Shown here one piece after another: positions 28,992-38,295 of a DNA stretch of 64,000 bases. Positions within the stretch are counted from its first letter, which is position 1. Each line of letters opens with the position of its first letter. Source of the DNA: VXNE01 sp965205735. Its GTDB lineage: Bacteria > Pseudomonadota > Gammaproteobacteria > Pseudomonadales > Azotimanducaceae. The stretch spans positions 2,170,001 through 2,234,000 of the forward strand of contig OZ242179.1 in assembly GCA_965205735.1 (NCBI GenBank), in the 5' to 3' direction. The notes under the pieces are model-generated. The model had not been told where the DNA came from and searched no databases. It worked only from the letters and a program-made list of their open reading frames with translations. A program made the translations under genes and the position numbers.

Positions 28992-30174
28992 TCACCCCGG
29001 GAGATGGATCACTTTCGTCGCGACCCGTTCCACGAACGCCGCGTCGTGCTCCACGAAAACAACCGTGGGTTTGTCACGCAGCATCACCTCCTCGATCTGT
29101 TCGCGGGCATCGATGTCGATGAAGTTCAAGGGTTCGTCCCACAGCAGCAGGTGTGCCTTGGCGAGAAAGGAGCGCGCCAGGTCGATCTTTTTCTGTTCCC
29201 CGTGGCTCAGGTCTTCCACGCGCCCGTCGAGAACGCGACCGCGCACCCCGAGGACAGCCATGATCTGGCGAAAGCGGGACTCGTCGAGACTCGCTTCGGT
29301 TAGCCGATCGCGGAAAAATCCCGACCTCCATTGGGGATTCTGGTAGGTCCTCGCCACGGTTACATGGGCCGGCCTTGAGAGCGTGCCCGCATGTCGATGC
29401 GGTGCGCGTTCGATCTGGTCGAGCAGGCTCGTCTTGCCGCTGCCGTTGGGTCCGATGACGGCGACTCGGTCGGCGGCAACTTACGTATGTCGCCCGATCT
29501 CCTCCTTCAATGCCGCATTCTCGAAGCGTTGCCTGGCAAGCCGTTGCCGGAAACGTTCGCGCCAGGCCGAGAACGACGTGCGCTCGACCTCGACGGTGTC
29601 GCGGTTCAGTGCGACGACGTGGTCGCAACAGGCGTCGAGAAACGCGCGATCATGGGAAATCAGCAGGAAGCCCGGCTTGGAACGCAGGTAGTCGGCAAGC
29701 TGGCGCCTGCCGTCGGCGTCCAGGTGGTTGGTCGGCTCGTCGATCAAGGGAAAGCGGCGACCCGGCGCGTGACCTGGGAGTCTTGCTGTACCAGCATTCC
29801 TGCTGCGCGAGTTCGTATCAGACACGAACAGGCTGGCAAGAAGGCAACGCGTCTGTTCGCCACCCGAGAGATTCGAGAACGGCCTGTCCCAGGATCGCTC
29901 GTCGATCCCAAGCGCGGAGAGCTCCGCTTCGATGCCGCTGTCGATGGCGTAGCCGCCGGACTCCTCGTAGTCGTCGAGGAGTTCACCGTAGCGGGCAATG
30001 GCATCCTCGCCACCATCCGCGAGCAGGCCATCCATCTCGGTCTCCCATCGGCGGAAGGGGCCGACGGCATCCTTGACGACGTCTCGGACGCGCTGCTCGG
30101 GATCGACGACCGGACGTGGGAAGTAGGCGGTCGGTATCTGCTCGATCCTGCCGCGGTCCGGGACGAGTTCGCTT
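28992..30174 (-). pseudogene. Decayed ABC-F gene (paralogue of 36425-38032)
   Basis: Degraded second copy of the ABC-F gene. Three lesions are readable against the intact copy: the first ~50 codons with Walker A are missing (homology stops at ~30174); CAA has become TAA after EEIGRH (29481-29483), giving a stop; and 270 bp are deleted in frame exactly between two TCGGTCG heptamers (at 36899 and 37169 in the intact copy), removing the linker and the start of the second ATPase domain. The end from DRVAVIGPNGSGKTS to VIHLPG is still open. Sequence similarity outside the lesions is high, so the decay is fairly recent. Confidence 0.92.
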
Positions 30175-30203
30175 AAGGGCCGAGGCAGTAGTCCGGAAAA
30201 CGA

Positions 30204-30293
30204 AGTCGCGGTCTCGACAAGGTGGAGGGCGAGTGGGCCAAGGTGACGCTGGCCTATAACTGCAAACGGCTGAACAACCTGCGGCTGGCGTGA
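30204..30293 (+). pseudogene. Transposase C-terminal remnant (IS1182/IS5-like)
   Basis: The last ~29 residues of a DDE transposase (GLDKVEGEWAKVTLAYNCKR then LNNLRLA and stop), matching the conserved end of IS1182/IS5-type transposases. Nothing upstream belongs to it; it directly follows the broken end of the ABC-F copy. No gene is recognised in 30294-30639. Confidence 0.55.
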
Positions 30294-30639
30294 ATGGGTT
30301 ATACAGCGCGTCTCGCCCGCCGTTTTCGCGCCCCCGCGGGCCATCTGTCGGGTTCCGGAGTCCTCTGGACGGCGCTCGCCGGACTCGCCGCTTTCCAGCC
30401 GTCGAGAACGATCTCCGCGGCGGGCACCCCGCATGGCCGGCACAGTCCCCATGACCGACTCCGAAAACCCCCAAGGCCGACAGACTGCTAGCGCCACCGC
30501 TTTCGCACAACTTGACGCGCACAACCAATCAAACAACCAAATGGAATCGCTGCCTTGTCGCGCATGCACGATAAACAACCTCGGATGCCGGAAGCGAGTT
30601 CTTGAGGCGGATGCGCCCGACGCGAATAGATTGACATTA

Positions 30640-31015
30640 TCGGCGCGGGCCGCGTTGAGCGCCCGAGCGGCTTCCAGGTCCGACTGCGCGCCGGCGATCC
30701 GGTCGTGCGCCCCGAACGTCAGGCTCGGCTTAAGGTTGCCGGTCGCCCCCGACAGCGACTTCAGCTTCTCATACGGCGTCTTGACGTCGTCGCGCAGGTG
30801 CTTGCGCCGCACCTTGCCCTTGGAGTCGACCTACTCCGTCGCGTACAGGCTGGGGCGGTGGAAGTTCACGAACGTGGACAGATGCCCGCGCGCGAAGGCG
30901 TCCACGTCGTCCGCGAAGCGGGCCGGGATATGCTCGTGGCCGAGATGCCTGCGCACCACGTGCGCGTTCTTGCCCTCGACCAGCGCGTTGTCGTTGGACC
31001 GGGAGACACTAATTA
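30640..31015 (-). pseudogene. Integrase-core transposase C-terminal remnant with internal stop
   Basis: Minus-strand remnant of an rve-type transposase (IS481-like or related): SNDNALVEGKNAHVVRRHLG, FVNFHRPSLYATE, an in-frame TAG, then VDSKGKVRRKHLRDDVKTPY and SDLEAARALNAARA. The catalytic core upstream is missing. The stop codon and lost 5' end make it inactive. Confidence 0.7.
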
Positions 31016-31019
31016 ATCC

Positions 31020-31128
31020 ACCTTGCTCGCCAGGCAGCCGGGCTTTTCGCTCCACGCCGCCACCGTCTGTGAAGCCGCCCAACGCGACAAGCTCGAAAAG
31101 CTCTGTCGCCACATCGCACGGCCCGCCA
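31020..31128 (+). pseudogene. IS91-family transposase internal fragment
   Basis: A 36-codon piece (QPGFSLHAATVCEAAQRDKL then EKLCRHIARPAN) typical of the middle of IS91-type HUH transposases. It overlaps by ~20 bp in content with the start of the fragment at 42256, so together they span a longer part of one transposase. The similarity ends at ~31128. Confidence 0.7.
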
Positions 31129-31247
31129 ATCGACATCGAGACCTGCCGCTGGTACGCTACGAAAACGGTTCGTAACCGAGTGCGGCTGCCCTGACCAAGT
31201 CCGCCGTGTGGTCGCCGCACACTGACTAGCCCGCCCAGGAGTTCTCG

Positions 31248-33452
31248 TTGAGGCCGCGACCGCGCCCACGCCTTGAGCAGCGCCATGACAATGGGTCGAG
31301 GGCTCGCCCGAAGAGGACAACCGCCTCGGTCTACCGGAACGCCGCGCTGCTGATCGCGGCGTTGGCGGCGGTTTCCTCCTGCGACAGGAATTGCGTCGGC
31401 TGCGGGGCTAAGGCAGCGGATCCGCCGAACCAACCGCCCACCGCGACGGCCCAGAGCGTCGTCGTCGAGGAGGACGCGTCGATCGCGATCCAACTGGCCG
31501 GTACCGACCCGGACGGCAGCGTCACGGGCTACCGCGTCGTCGACCAGCCCCAGCAAGGCACCCTGACCGGGACGGCCCCCGCGCTCACGTACACGCCCGC
31601 GGCCGACTTCAACGGCACGGACAGTTTCACGTTCGTCGCAACTGACAACCGGGGCGCGGACTCCGATCCCGCCCAGGTTTCCATCGAGGTCACACCCGTC
31701 AACGACTCACCCGTTGCCACGGCGCGGGAGGTGGACGTCTCCGAGGACGGCAGCGTGGCCATCGAACTCTCCGGTACCGACGCCGAGGGGAGCATCGGCG
31801 GGTACGAGGTCGTAACCGAGCCAGAGAACGGGGAGCTGTCGGGTGATCCACCGAGCCTCACCTACACGCCGAACATGGACTTCAATGGCACGGACGGCTT
31901 CTCGTTTAGCGTTGTGGACGGCGACGACGTGACGTCCGAACCCGCACGGGTGTCGATAAACGTGACCCCGGTCAACGATGCGCCAGTGGCGGTTGCGCAA
32001 AGCTTGACGATCACCGACGAAGAGTCGATCGACATCGTCCTCGAAGGGACGGACATCGACGGCACCGTCGAGAGCTACGAGGTCCTCACCGAGGCCCAAG
32101 ACGGGACCCTGACCGGAACTCCGCCCAAGGTGACATATACGCCGAATGCCGACTTCTCCGGGCAGGACACCTTTACGTTCAACGTGACCGACAACGAGGG
32201 CGCGACCTCGGCGTCTGCGGAGGTCGTCATCGAAGTGGCGCGCTGTGCGGACGACCGGGACGTACTTGAAGTTCTCTACCACGCGACCTCGGGGGACGAC
32301 TGGAGATTTAATTCTGGTTGGCTGGCGGCCGAGGAGTTGCACGACTGGTACGGGGTGCGCGTCGAGGACGGATGCGTCGTCGGCATCCAACTACCAGACA
32401 ATGGGCTGCAGGGCACGATCCCGTGGCAGTTGATGAACCTCCGAGGCCTGCGAACGCTCGTGCTGGACGGAAACGGCCTTTCGGGCGCCATTCCGCCGGA
32501 GTTGGGCAACCTGACTGACCTTGCGGCTCTGGATTTGGGTCTAGTCTGCAATGTTATTGACTGCAGGAGTAACGAGTTGACCGGGACGATTCCGTGGCAA
32601 CTGGGGAACTTGACGAATCTCCAGACCCTTGACCTGGCGGGCAACCAACTGACTGAATCCATCCCTGCGGAACTCGGCAACCTGACCCGCCTCGAATGGA
32701 TGAACCTTTCGGACAACCAACTGACCGGTTCGATTCCCGACGAAATCGGCAACCTCGCGAGCCTCGACCACCTGGATCTTGCCCTAAATCGCCTGACGGG
32801 GCCGATTCCAAAGGCCTTCGGGAATCTGACGCAGATCGTCCGAATGTCGTTGGACACGAACCAACTCACCGGCGCAATCCCAGCCGAACTCGACAACTTG
32901 GAGAATCTTCGCGATCTATACCTGTCGAACAACCAGTTGTCCGGCCCCATTCCCGGCTGGCTGCCTCGTCACATCGACCTTCGCCGCCTGCATCTTGCCC
33001 ATAACGAACTGGAGGGCTCGATCCCTCCCGAACTCGCGAACATCGAGTATTTGCAGTCGCTGCATCTCGCCGCAAACAAACTGACCGGAAGCATTCCCGA
33101 GGAGTTGGGGCGGCTGCCCCACCTCCGGTTGCTCTCCCTCAACGACAATGCACTGACAGGATCGATTCCGGCCACGCTCGGCATGTTGACGATGACCGAG
33201 GGAACGCTCCAACTCGCGGGAAACGACCTATCGGGCACCGTCCCCGTGGAAATCGCCGACCTGACCGAACTGTGGATTCTCGTCTTGGACCGAAACCAGC
33301 TCTCGGGTCGACTACCTGCGGCGATGACCGGCATGACGGGGTTGCGGGTATTCTTGTTCGACGACAACGACGGCCTCTGCGCGCCCGCCGACGAGGACTT
33401 CCAGACGTGGCTCGATGGAGTAAACCGTTCGACGGGGCCCACATGCGAATAG
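31248..33452 (+). CDS. Lipoprotein with cadherin-like repeats and plant-type leucine-rich repeats
   Basis: 734-aa surface lipoprotein candidate. TTG start with AGGAG ~7 bp upstream; a long basic N-terminus, hydrophobic LLIAALAAVSSC and a lipobox Cys at 45. Residues ~57-335 hold three ~92-residue cadherin/Ig-like repeats, each with EDASI/EDGSV/EESID, a TDPDG-type loop and a TYTPxxDF motif. After a cap (HATSGDDWRFNSGW) come about 11 leucine-rich repeats of the plant form (LxxLxLxxNxLTGxIPxELGNL), then a C-terminal cap with Cys. Likely anchored in the outer membrane and involved in adhesion or recognition (inferred). It lies 22 bp before an OmpA-family gene. Confidence 0.85.
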   Translation: MRPRPRPRLEQRHDNGSRARPKRTTASVYRNAALLIAALAAVSSCDRNCVGCGAKAADPPNQPPTATAQSVVVEEDASIAIQLAGTDPDGSVTGYRVVDQPQQGTLTGTAPALTYTPAADFNGTDSFTFVATDNRGADSDPAQVSIEVTPVNDSPVATAREVDVSEDGSVAIELSGTDAEGSIGGYEVVTEPENGELSGDPPSLTYTPNMDFNGTDGFSFSVVDGDDVTSEPARVSINVTPVNDAPVAVAQSLTITDEESIDIVLEGTDIDGTVESYEVLTEAQDGTLTGTPPKVTYTPNADFSGQDTFTFNVTDNEGATSASAEVVIEVARCADDRDVLEVLYHATSGDDWRFNSGWLAAEELHDWYGVRVEDGCVVGIQLPDNGLQGTIPWQLMNLRGLRTLVLDGNGLSGAIPPELGNLTDLAALDLGLVCNVIDCRSNELTGTIPWQLGNLTNLQTLDLAGNQLTESIPAELGNLTRLEWMNLSDNQLTGSIPDEIGNLASLDHLDLALNRLTGPIPKAFGNLTQIVRMSLDTNQLTGAIPAELDNLENLRDLYLSNNQLSGPIPGWLPRHIDLRRLHLAHNELEGSIPPELANIEYLQSLHLAANKLTGSIPEELGRLPHLRLLSLNDNALTGSIPATLGMLTMTEGTLQLAGNDLSGTVPVEIADLTELWILVLDRNQLSGRLPAAMTGMTGLRVFLFDDNDGLCAPADEDFQTWLDGVNRSTGPTCE

Positions 33453-33474
33453 CGCGGCAACACGGAGGCGGTCC

Positions 33475-34575
33475 ATGAAGGTCGAGCGGAAACTGGCGCC
33501 CAGCGGGCTCGTGGTCGCCATCGCAATCGTGTTGCTGGCCTCGGCGACCGCCTTGTCCGCCGGTGCCGATCCGGGGCCCGGTCGCGGCGACTGGTTCGTC
33601 ACGCTGAACGCGGCCCACTTCGAGACGGCGCGGGATTACGACTTTGGTTACGCGTCCGGAGGCGGCATCAGCCTGGGACTCGCGGCCAAGGACAATCTGG
33701 CCGCGGAAGTCTCGTACAACGAGTGGGCCGCTGACCGGGGCGACGGGCGTTCGCGTTGGATCACGGCGATCTGGTCGTCGAAGAAGACGAAACGCGGGAT
33801 ACGTCCCTACCTCCTGGCGGGGGGCGGAAATAGCACGCACGTGCCGGATTCCGATTGGCCATCGGGTCGTTGCGGCCAGCGGTTCGTGGGTGCCGGCGTG
33901 TTCGGTGCCGTTGGCAGCCGTATTCACTGGCGCGGCGACGTGCGCGGCGTGAGCACGAGCGGTTCCGGGGGCTTCAGCCCCTACTTTCAGCTTGGCCTGA
34001 CGGTCTCGTTTGGTCGAACCCGGCCCGCACCTGCGCGGGTCCCGCCGCCGGCCCGACCGGCCCCGCCGGAACCCGCCGAAGTAGAGCCGAAGTGCCCCGG
34101 CACGCCGCCGGGGATCCCAGTGAATGCCGATGGCTGCCCGCTGGACGGCGACGACGACGGGGTTCCGGACTACCAGGACCGCTGCCCGGACACCCCGGCC
34201 GGCGCGCGCGTCGACCCCAACGGCTGCCCGATCGCGTCCAGGGTCAGCGTGGAGTTCGACTTCGACTCGGTGGAACTGCGACCGGAAAACGGCCAACGGC
34301 TGCTACCGTTCGTGCGCTATCTCGATACCTATCCGTCGCGACGGGCGTCCTTGGATGGCCACACCGACCATGAAGGCTCCACAGCCTACAACCAGCGTCT
34401 CTCGGAACGGCGCGTCGAAGCCGTGCGCGACCACCTGGTCGGTGCCGGCGTCGCAACCGAACGGCTTAGCGTGAACGCCCACGGCGAGTCGCAACCGATC
34501 GCCGACAACGCCACCGAGGACGGCAGGCAGCGGAACCGCCGCGTCACGGCGACGGCGGAAGATCCCGACCGATAG
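33475..34575 (+). CDS. OmpA-family outer-membrane protein
   Basis: 366 aa, ATG after GGAGG. Signal peptide (LVVAIAIVLLASATALSAGA), an N-terminal beta-barrel-like region of ~170 residues, a Pro/Ala/Arg-rich linker, one thrombospondin type-3 calcium-type repeat (DGDDDGVPDYQDRCPDTPAG), and the peptidoglycan-binding OmpA domain (EFDFDSVELRPENG, DGHTDHEGSTAYNQRLSERR). It probably anchors the outer membrane to the wall and may be co-expressed with the LRR lipoprotein. Confidence 0.9.
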   Translation: MKVERKLAPSGLVVAIAIVLLASATALSAGADPGPGRGDWFVTLNAAHFETARDYDFGYASGGGISLGLAAKDNLAAEVSYNEWAADRGDGRSRWITAIWSSKKTKRGIRPYLLAGGGNSTHVPDSDWPSGRCGQRFVGAGVFGAVGSRIHWRGDVRGVSTSGSGGFSPYFQLGLTVSFGRTRPAPARVPPPARPAPPEPAEVEPKCPGTPPGIPVNADGCPLDGDDDGVPDYQDRCPDTPAGARVDPNGCPIASRVSVEFDFDSVELRPENGQRLLPFVRYLDTYPSRRASLDGHTDHEGSTAYNQRLSERRVEAVRDHLVGAGVATERLSVNAHGESQPIADNATEDGRQRNRRVTATAEDPDR

Positions 34576-34639
34576 GCTGCGCAAACCGGATCGCCGCCAC
34601 GCTTCCTGGGCACGGCGGCGGTCACCGTGATCGGCTTCG

Positions 34640-34850
34640 CCGTGTGGAAGTCCGCCCCGATCACGCGGTGCAAAGTCGTCGTGCCGGTGCGCCGCAGTCC
34701 CGCGATGACGATGATGCCCAGATCGACATCGCCGATTTCGGGGCGCTCCCGCAGGAGTTGCTCAACGCGCAAGGCGGCCGGCCGCATTCAGCATCGATAC
34801 GGCCAGGGGCCGGTAGGGGTTCTCGTAGTCGGTCGATGTTGCCACTTCGC
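34640..34850 (-). pseudogene. Sulfotransferase N-terminal remnant
   Basis: Minus-strand pieces in two frames: YENPYRPLAVSMLNAAGRLA, then RPEIGDVDLGIIVIAGLRRT with GTTTLHRVIGAD, the PAPS-binding P-loop region of sulfotransferases. The rest of the enzyme is absent. It follows the decayed DUF1214 gene on the same strand, suggesting a former gene pair. Confidence 0.6.
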
Positions 34851-34871
34851 CTTTCTCACGCGTCCTTTGCG

Positions 34872-35575
34872 CCCTATGGACGCAGCGAATCGAGTTCGCC
34901 CAGCTTGACGACTCGGGTCTGTGGCTCCGGATGCGATTCCGACCGGACCCAGCGCAAGCACATCGTGCCCGACGCGCGTGACCCGCGGTATCGATCCAGT
35001 TCGGTAGTCCCTGGTCCGCATGCCGCAACGACCAATCGTACCGACCCGACCGCCTCATATTACGCCAGGTGCTTGTTCGTCCGGATGTTGTGATAGCGGT
35101 AGCCCAGCGATTCCATCCAGTAGTTGTTCAACTGGAAGTTCCAATATTCGCACGCCGGCGGCGTGACCTCGATCAAGAGCGCTTCGTCGCCGGCCAGTGC
35201 CCAATGGGTGTGGTAGTAGACGATGTTCGGATCTCCTCCAGCCGCGTTGGAGACTTCGGGATCGAACAGGGGAAGGCGGTTGCTGTGCCGTTGAAAGTCG
35301 CGCGCCCATTTCGCGAACAGGAGAGATGCGCCCGCCACCAGGCTGCCGGCGGCCTTCAAGCCCTCGTCGATCCCGTGCGGCGTGAGTGGCGAAGGGCGCT
35401 TTCCGTCGTCGGCGCAGTGGATACGTTCGATACGTAGTTCGGCGGGCGTTTCCGATGGTCTATCAAGAAACGTCTGCCGGACGATCAAGGTGCCGGTTTC
35501 GGGGGTCATCGGCAGCCAGTTCCCGTCATGCTGCCTGCTGCTCAAGATCAGTTCGAAGCAGCCGTTCTCATCCAG
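34872..35575 (-). pseudogene. DUF1214-family protein, decayed
   Basis: C-terminal part of a DUF1214 protein read in several frames: ELDENGCFELILSS, then RQHDGNWLPMTPETGTLIV and CEYWNFQLNNYWMESLGYRY with a TAA at 35058-35060; after further shifts LPNWIDTAGHA and TMCLRWVRSESHPEPQTRVV. The 5' part is lost at ~35575, where an IS91 3' end begins. The family role is unclear. Confidence 0.7.
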
Positions 35576-35952
35576 TTCGATTTCTCCGGCCTCGACATCG
35601 AGACCTGCCCCAAGTGCGGCGGCAAACTACGCGTCATCGCCCGCATCGAGAATCCCGATGTCATCGCCACGATCCTCGTGCTCGCGAGGCAGCCACAACT
35701 ACCCATGCGAGAGCACCTCCGCTCAACACAGAGCACCCCGCCGCGCGATACCAGGACAGGCTCCCGTAGAAAACGACCGCCTGACGCCATGCTGCGACCG
35801 CTACCCAAGTAACCGCCGTTTCGCGCGACCTTTCCGTCTCCAGCATCCACCGCCACATTCTCAACGGGCTCAACGGACGCCTCTGAAGACTTCCCCCGAG
35901 CGCCCCGTCAATCAACCGTACTTCGCAACCATCCCGTTTCGAGCGGTTATTC
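35576..35952 (+). pseudogene. IS91-family 3' end (copy 1)
   Basis: Encodes the zinc-ribbon-like tail of the transposase (IETCPKCGGKLRVIARIENP) and then ~270 bp of 3' flank. About 380 bp match 42575-42952 closely up to the same end point in TCCTATCCGCA, which probably marks the element terminus. The cupin copy 3 fragment begins ~40 bp beyond it. Confidence 0.75.
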
Positions 35953-36000
35953 GTCCTATCCGCAATGTTCGGTTCGCAGTTTTACAACGAAAGGACGTCA

Positions 36001-36383
36001 TGCGCCCCGGGATCCTCGAACCCGATGCCAATGGCACGATATTCCGTTTCTTCGAGGTGAGACCGGAAGGCGAGCATGGAAGCCCCGAGGATCGCGAACG
36101 CGAGGCGCAGGAACGCCTGGCAGCCATGAGCGAAACAGAAAGGGCGGCCGCGATCACGCGGAAACCGGACACTTCTCGGCACCCTGGAATGCACAAGACT
36201 AGGACGGTGGACCACATCATCCTGCTCAAGGGCGAGGTGACGATGCTGGTCGACGAAGGCGAGGTTCACCTGAAGCCCTTCGACGTGGTCATTCAGCGCG
36301 GCACCAACCACGCCTGGGTGAATCAGGGCGACGAAACGGCAGTATTGGTAGCTGTGATGGTGGAAGCCGAGCCGTTGCCTTGA
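36001..36383 (+). pseudogene. Cupin copy 3, lacking the N-terminal third
   Basis: Starts at the equivalent of the conserved RPGILEPDANG of copy 1; upstream sequence is unrelated. The cupin barrel (VDHIILLKGEV to RGTNHAWVN) and the C-terminus are intact and the frame is open. An ATG happens to precede the homologous part, so a 127-aa protein could be made. It lies ~40 bp from the IS91 end and ~40 bp from the ABC-F gene. Confidence 0.75.
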
Positions 36384-36424
36384 GAAGGGGCTTCTGGACG
36401 CTCGCCCTCACCGAACAAGTGGCG

Positions 36425-38032
36425 TCAACCCGGAAGCTGAATTACTTGCGTAGCGACCCGTTCGACGAACGCCGCATCGTGCTCCACGAACACCACCGTC
36501 GGTTTGTCCCGCAGCAACACCTCCTCGATCTGCTCGCGGGCATCGATATCGATGAAGTTCAAGGGTTCGTCCCACAGCAGCAGGTGTGCGCCGGCGAGAA
36601 AGGAGCGCGCCAGGTCGATCTTTTTCTGTTCCCCGTGGCTCAGGTCTTCCACGCGCCCGTCGAGAACGCGACCGCGCACGCCGAGGACAGCCATGATCTG
36701 GCGAAAGCGGGACTCGTCGAGACTAGCTTCGGTTAGCCGATCGCGGAAAAATCCCGACCTCCATTGGGGATTCTGGTAGGTCCTCGCCACGGTTACATGG
36801 GCCGGCCTTGAGAGCGTGCCCGCATGTCGATGCGGTGCGCGTTCGATCTGGTCGAGCAGGCTCGTCTTGCCGCTGCCGTTGGGTCCGATGACGGCGACTC
36901 GGTCGCCCGGCGCAATCGTGAACGACAGCCTGGCGAACACCGGCGCTTCGCCGCGCCACAGGCTCAGGTCGTTCGCGACGACCAGCGATCCAGCGACTCT
37001 ACCGGTGTCGGGAAGTCGCAGGTGCCGTTGCTTCTCCACATCGACGAGTGTGCGGCGTCGTTCGTCGGCTGCGTTCTCGGCTCGACGTTCGGCGGCGAGC
37101 GCTCTCTTCATCTGCCGCCTCGCGCGGTTCAAAGCCCTGTCGCTCTCCCGTTTTAGCGCGCCGGCGCGTCGGTCGGCGGCGACTTGCGTATGTCGCCCGA
37201 TGTCCTCCTTCAATGCCGCATTCTCGGAGCGTTGCCTGGCAAGCCGTTGCCGGAAACGTTCGCGCCAGGCCGAGAATGACGTGCGCTCGACCTCGACGGT
37301 GTCGCGGTTCAGTGCGACGACGTGGTCGCAACAGGCGTCGAGAAACGCGCGGTCGTGGGAAATCAGCAGGAAGCCCGGCTTGGAACGCAGGTAGTCGGCA
37401 AGCTGGCGCCTGCCGTCGGCGTCCAGGTGGTTGGTCGGCTCGTCGATCAAAGGTAAGCGGCGTCCCGGCGGGCGACTTGGGAGTTTTGCTGTCGCAGAAC
37501 TCCCGTGGCGCGCGTTCGCGTCCGACACGAACAGGCTGGCAAGAAGGCAACGCGTCTGTTCGCCGCCCGAGAGATTCGAGAATGGCCTGTCCCAGAATCG
37601 CTCATCGACGCCAAGCGCGGAGAGCTCCGCTTCGATGCCGCTGTCGATGGCGTAGCCGCCGGACTCCTCGTAGTCGTCGAGGAGTTCACCGTAGCGGGCA
37701 ATGGCATCCTCGCCACCATCCGCGAGCAGGCCATCCATCTCGGTCTCCCATCGGCGGAAGGGGCCGACGGCATCCTTGACGACGTCTCGGACGCGCTGCT
37801 CGGGATCGACGACCGGACGTGGGAAGTAGGCGGTCGGTATCTGCTCGATCCTGCCGCGGTCGGGGACGAGTTCGCCGTGGATCAACCGCATCAGGGTGGT
37901 CTTGCCGCGACCGTTTCGACCCACGAGGGCGCACCGCCACTGGGTATCGATGACGAGATCGACGTCTTTGAAGACGTTGTCTTCGGAACCGGGGTAGCCG
38001 AAGGTCAATCTCCGGCAAATGATGGTGGACAT
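36425..38032 (-). CDS. ABC-F protein, Lsa-like (intact copy)
   Basis: Soluble twin-ATPase of the ABC-F family, 535 aa. First domain: GRNGRGKTT, LSGGEQTR, LIDEPTNHLD. Second: GPNGSGKTS, LSHGEQKK, LLLWDEPLNFID. The second Walker B (LNFID) and SHGEQKKIDLARS resemble the Lsa group that protects ribosomes from lincosamide, streptogramin A and pleuromutilin drugs; a role in resistance or translation is inferred. A ~20-residue insert (SSATAKLPSRPPGRR) precedes the first Walker B and is present in the decayed copy too. The next gene on either side is unrelated. Confidence 0.88.
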   Translation of the reverse strand: MSTIICRRLTFGYPGSEDNVFKDVDLVIDTQWRCALVGRNGRGKTTLMRLIHGELVPDRGRIEQIPTAYFPRPVVDPEQRVRDVVKDAVGPFRRWETEMDGLLADGGEDAIARYGELLDDYEESGGYAIDSGIEAELSALGVDERFWDRPFSNLSGGEQTRCLLASLFVSDANARHGSSATAKLPSRPPGRRLPLIDEPTNHLDADGRRQLADYLRSKPGFLLISHDRAFLDACCDHVVALNRDTVEVERTSFSAWRERFRQRLARQRSENAALKEDIGRHTQVAADRRAGALKRESDRALNRARRQMKRALAAERRAENAADERRRTLVDVEKQRHLRLPDTGRVAGSLVVANDLSLWRGEAPVFARLSFTIAPGDRVAVIGPNGSGKTSLLDQIERAPHRHAGTLSRPAHVTVARTYQNPQWRSGFFRDRLTEASLDESRFRQIMAVLGVRGRVLDGRVEDLSHGEQKKIDLARSFLAGAHLLLWDEPLNFIDIDAREQIEEVLLRDKPTVVFVEHDAAFVERVATQVIQLPG

Positions 38033-38295
38033 GCGAAATGAGCCTCATGTGGCAGGGGCGTGGGAACGCTGGGGCTGCTGGGCTTATCGCATCGGTCTTC
38101 GCTTGCTGACAGTTATTGGAAACCGACGCGGCCAGAATACCATGTCAGGCCTCTAGCCGAACATGTGCCGCAAGGCTCACTCGGCCGGGCGAAGTCTCGC
38201 CATCTAACCCGTTCGCCCACTCCTTACGTGACGCTAAACGGCGATCCTCCGTCTCCTTAACCCGATCTCCTCTTTTGGGTTCCCGAATGGGTTCC

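Noticed and set aside
30433..31194. Plus-strand 253-codon frame
   Set aside because: Antisense to the integrase-type transposase remnant and composed of unrelated pieces.
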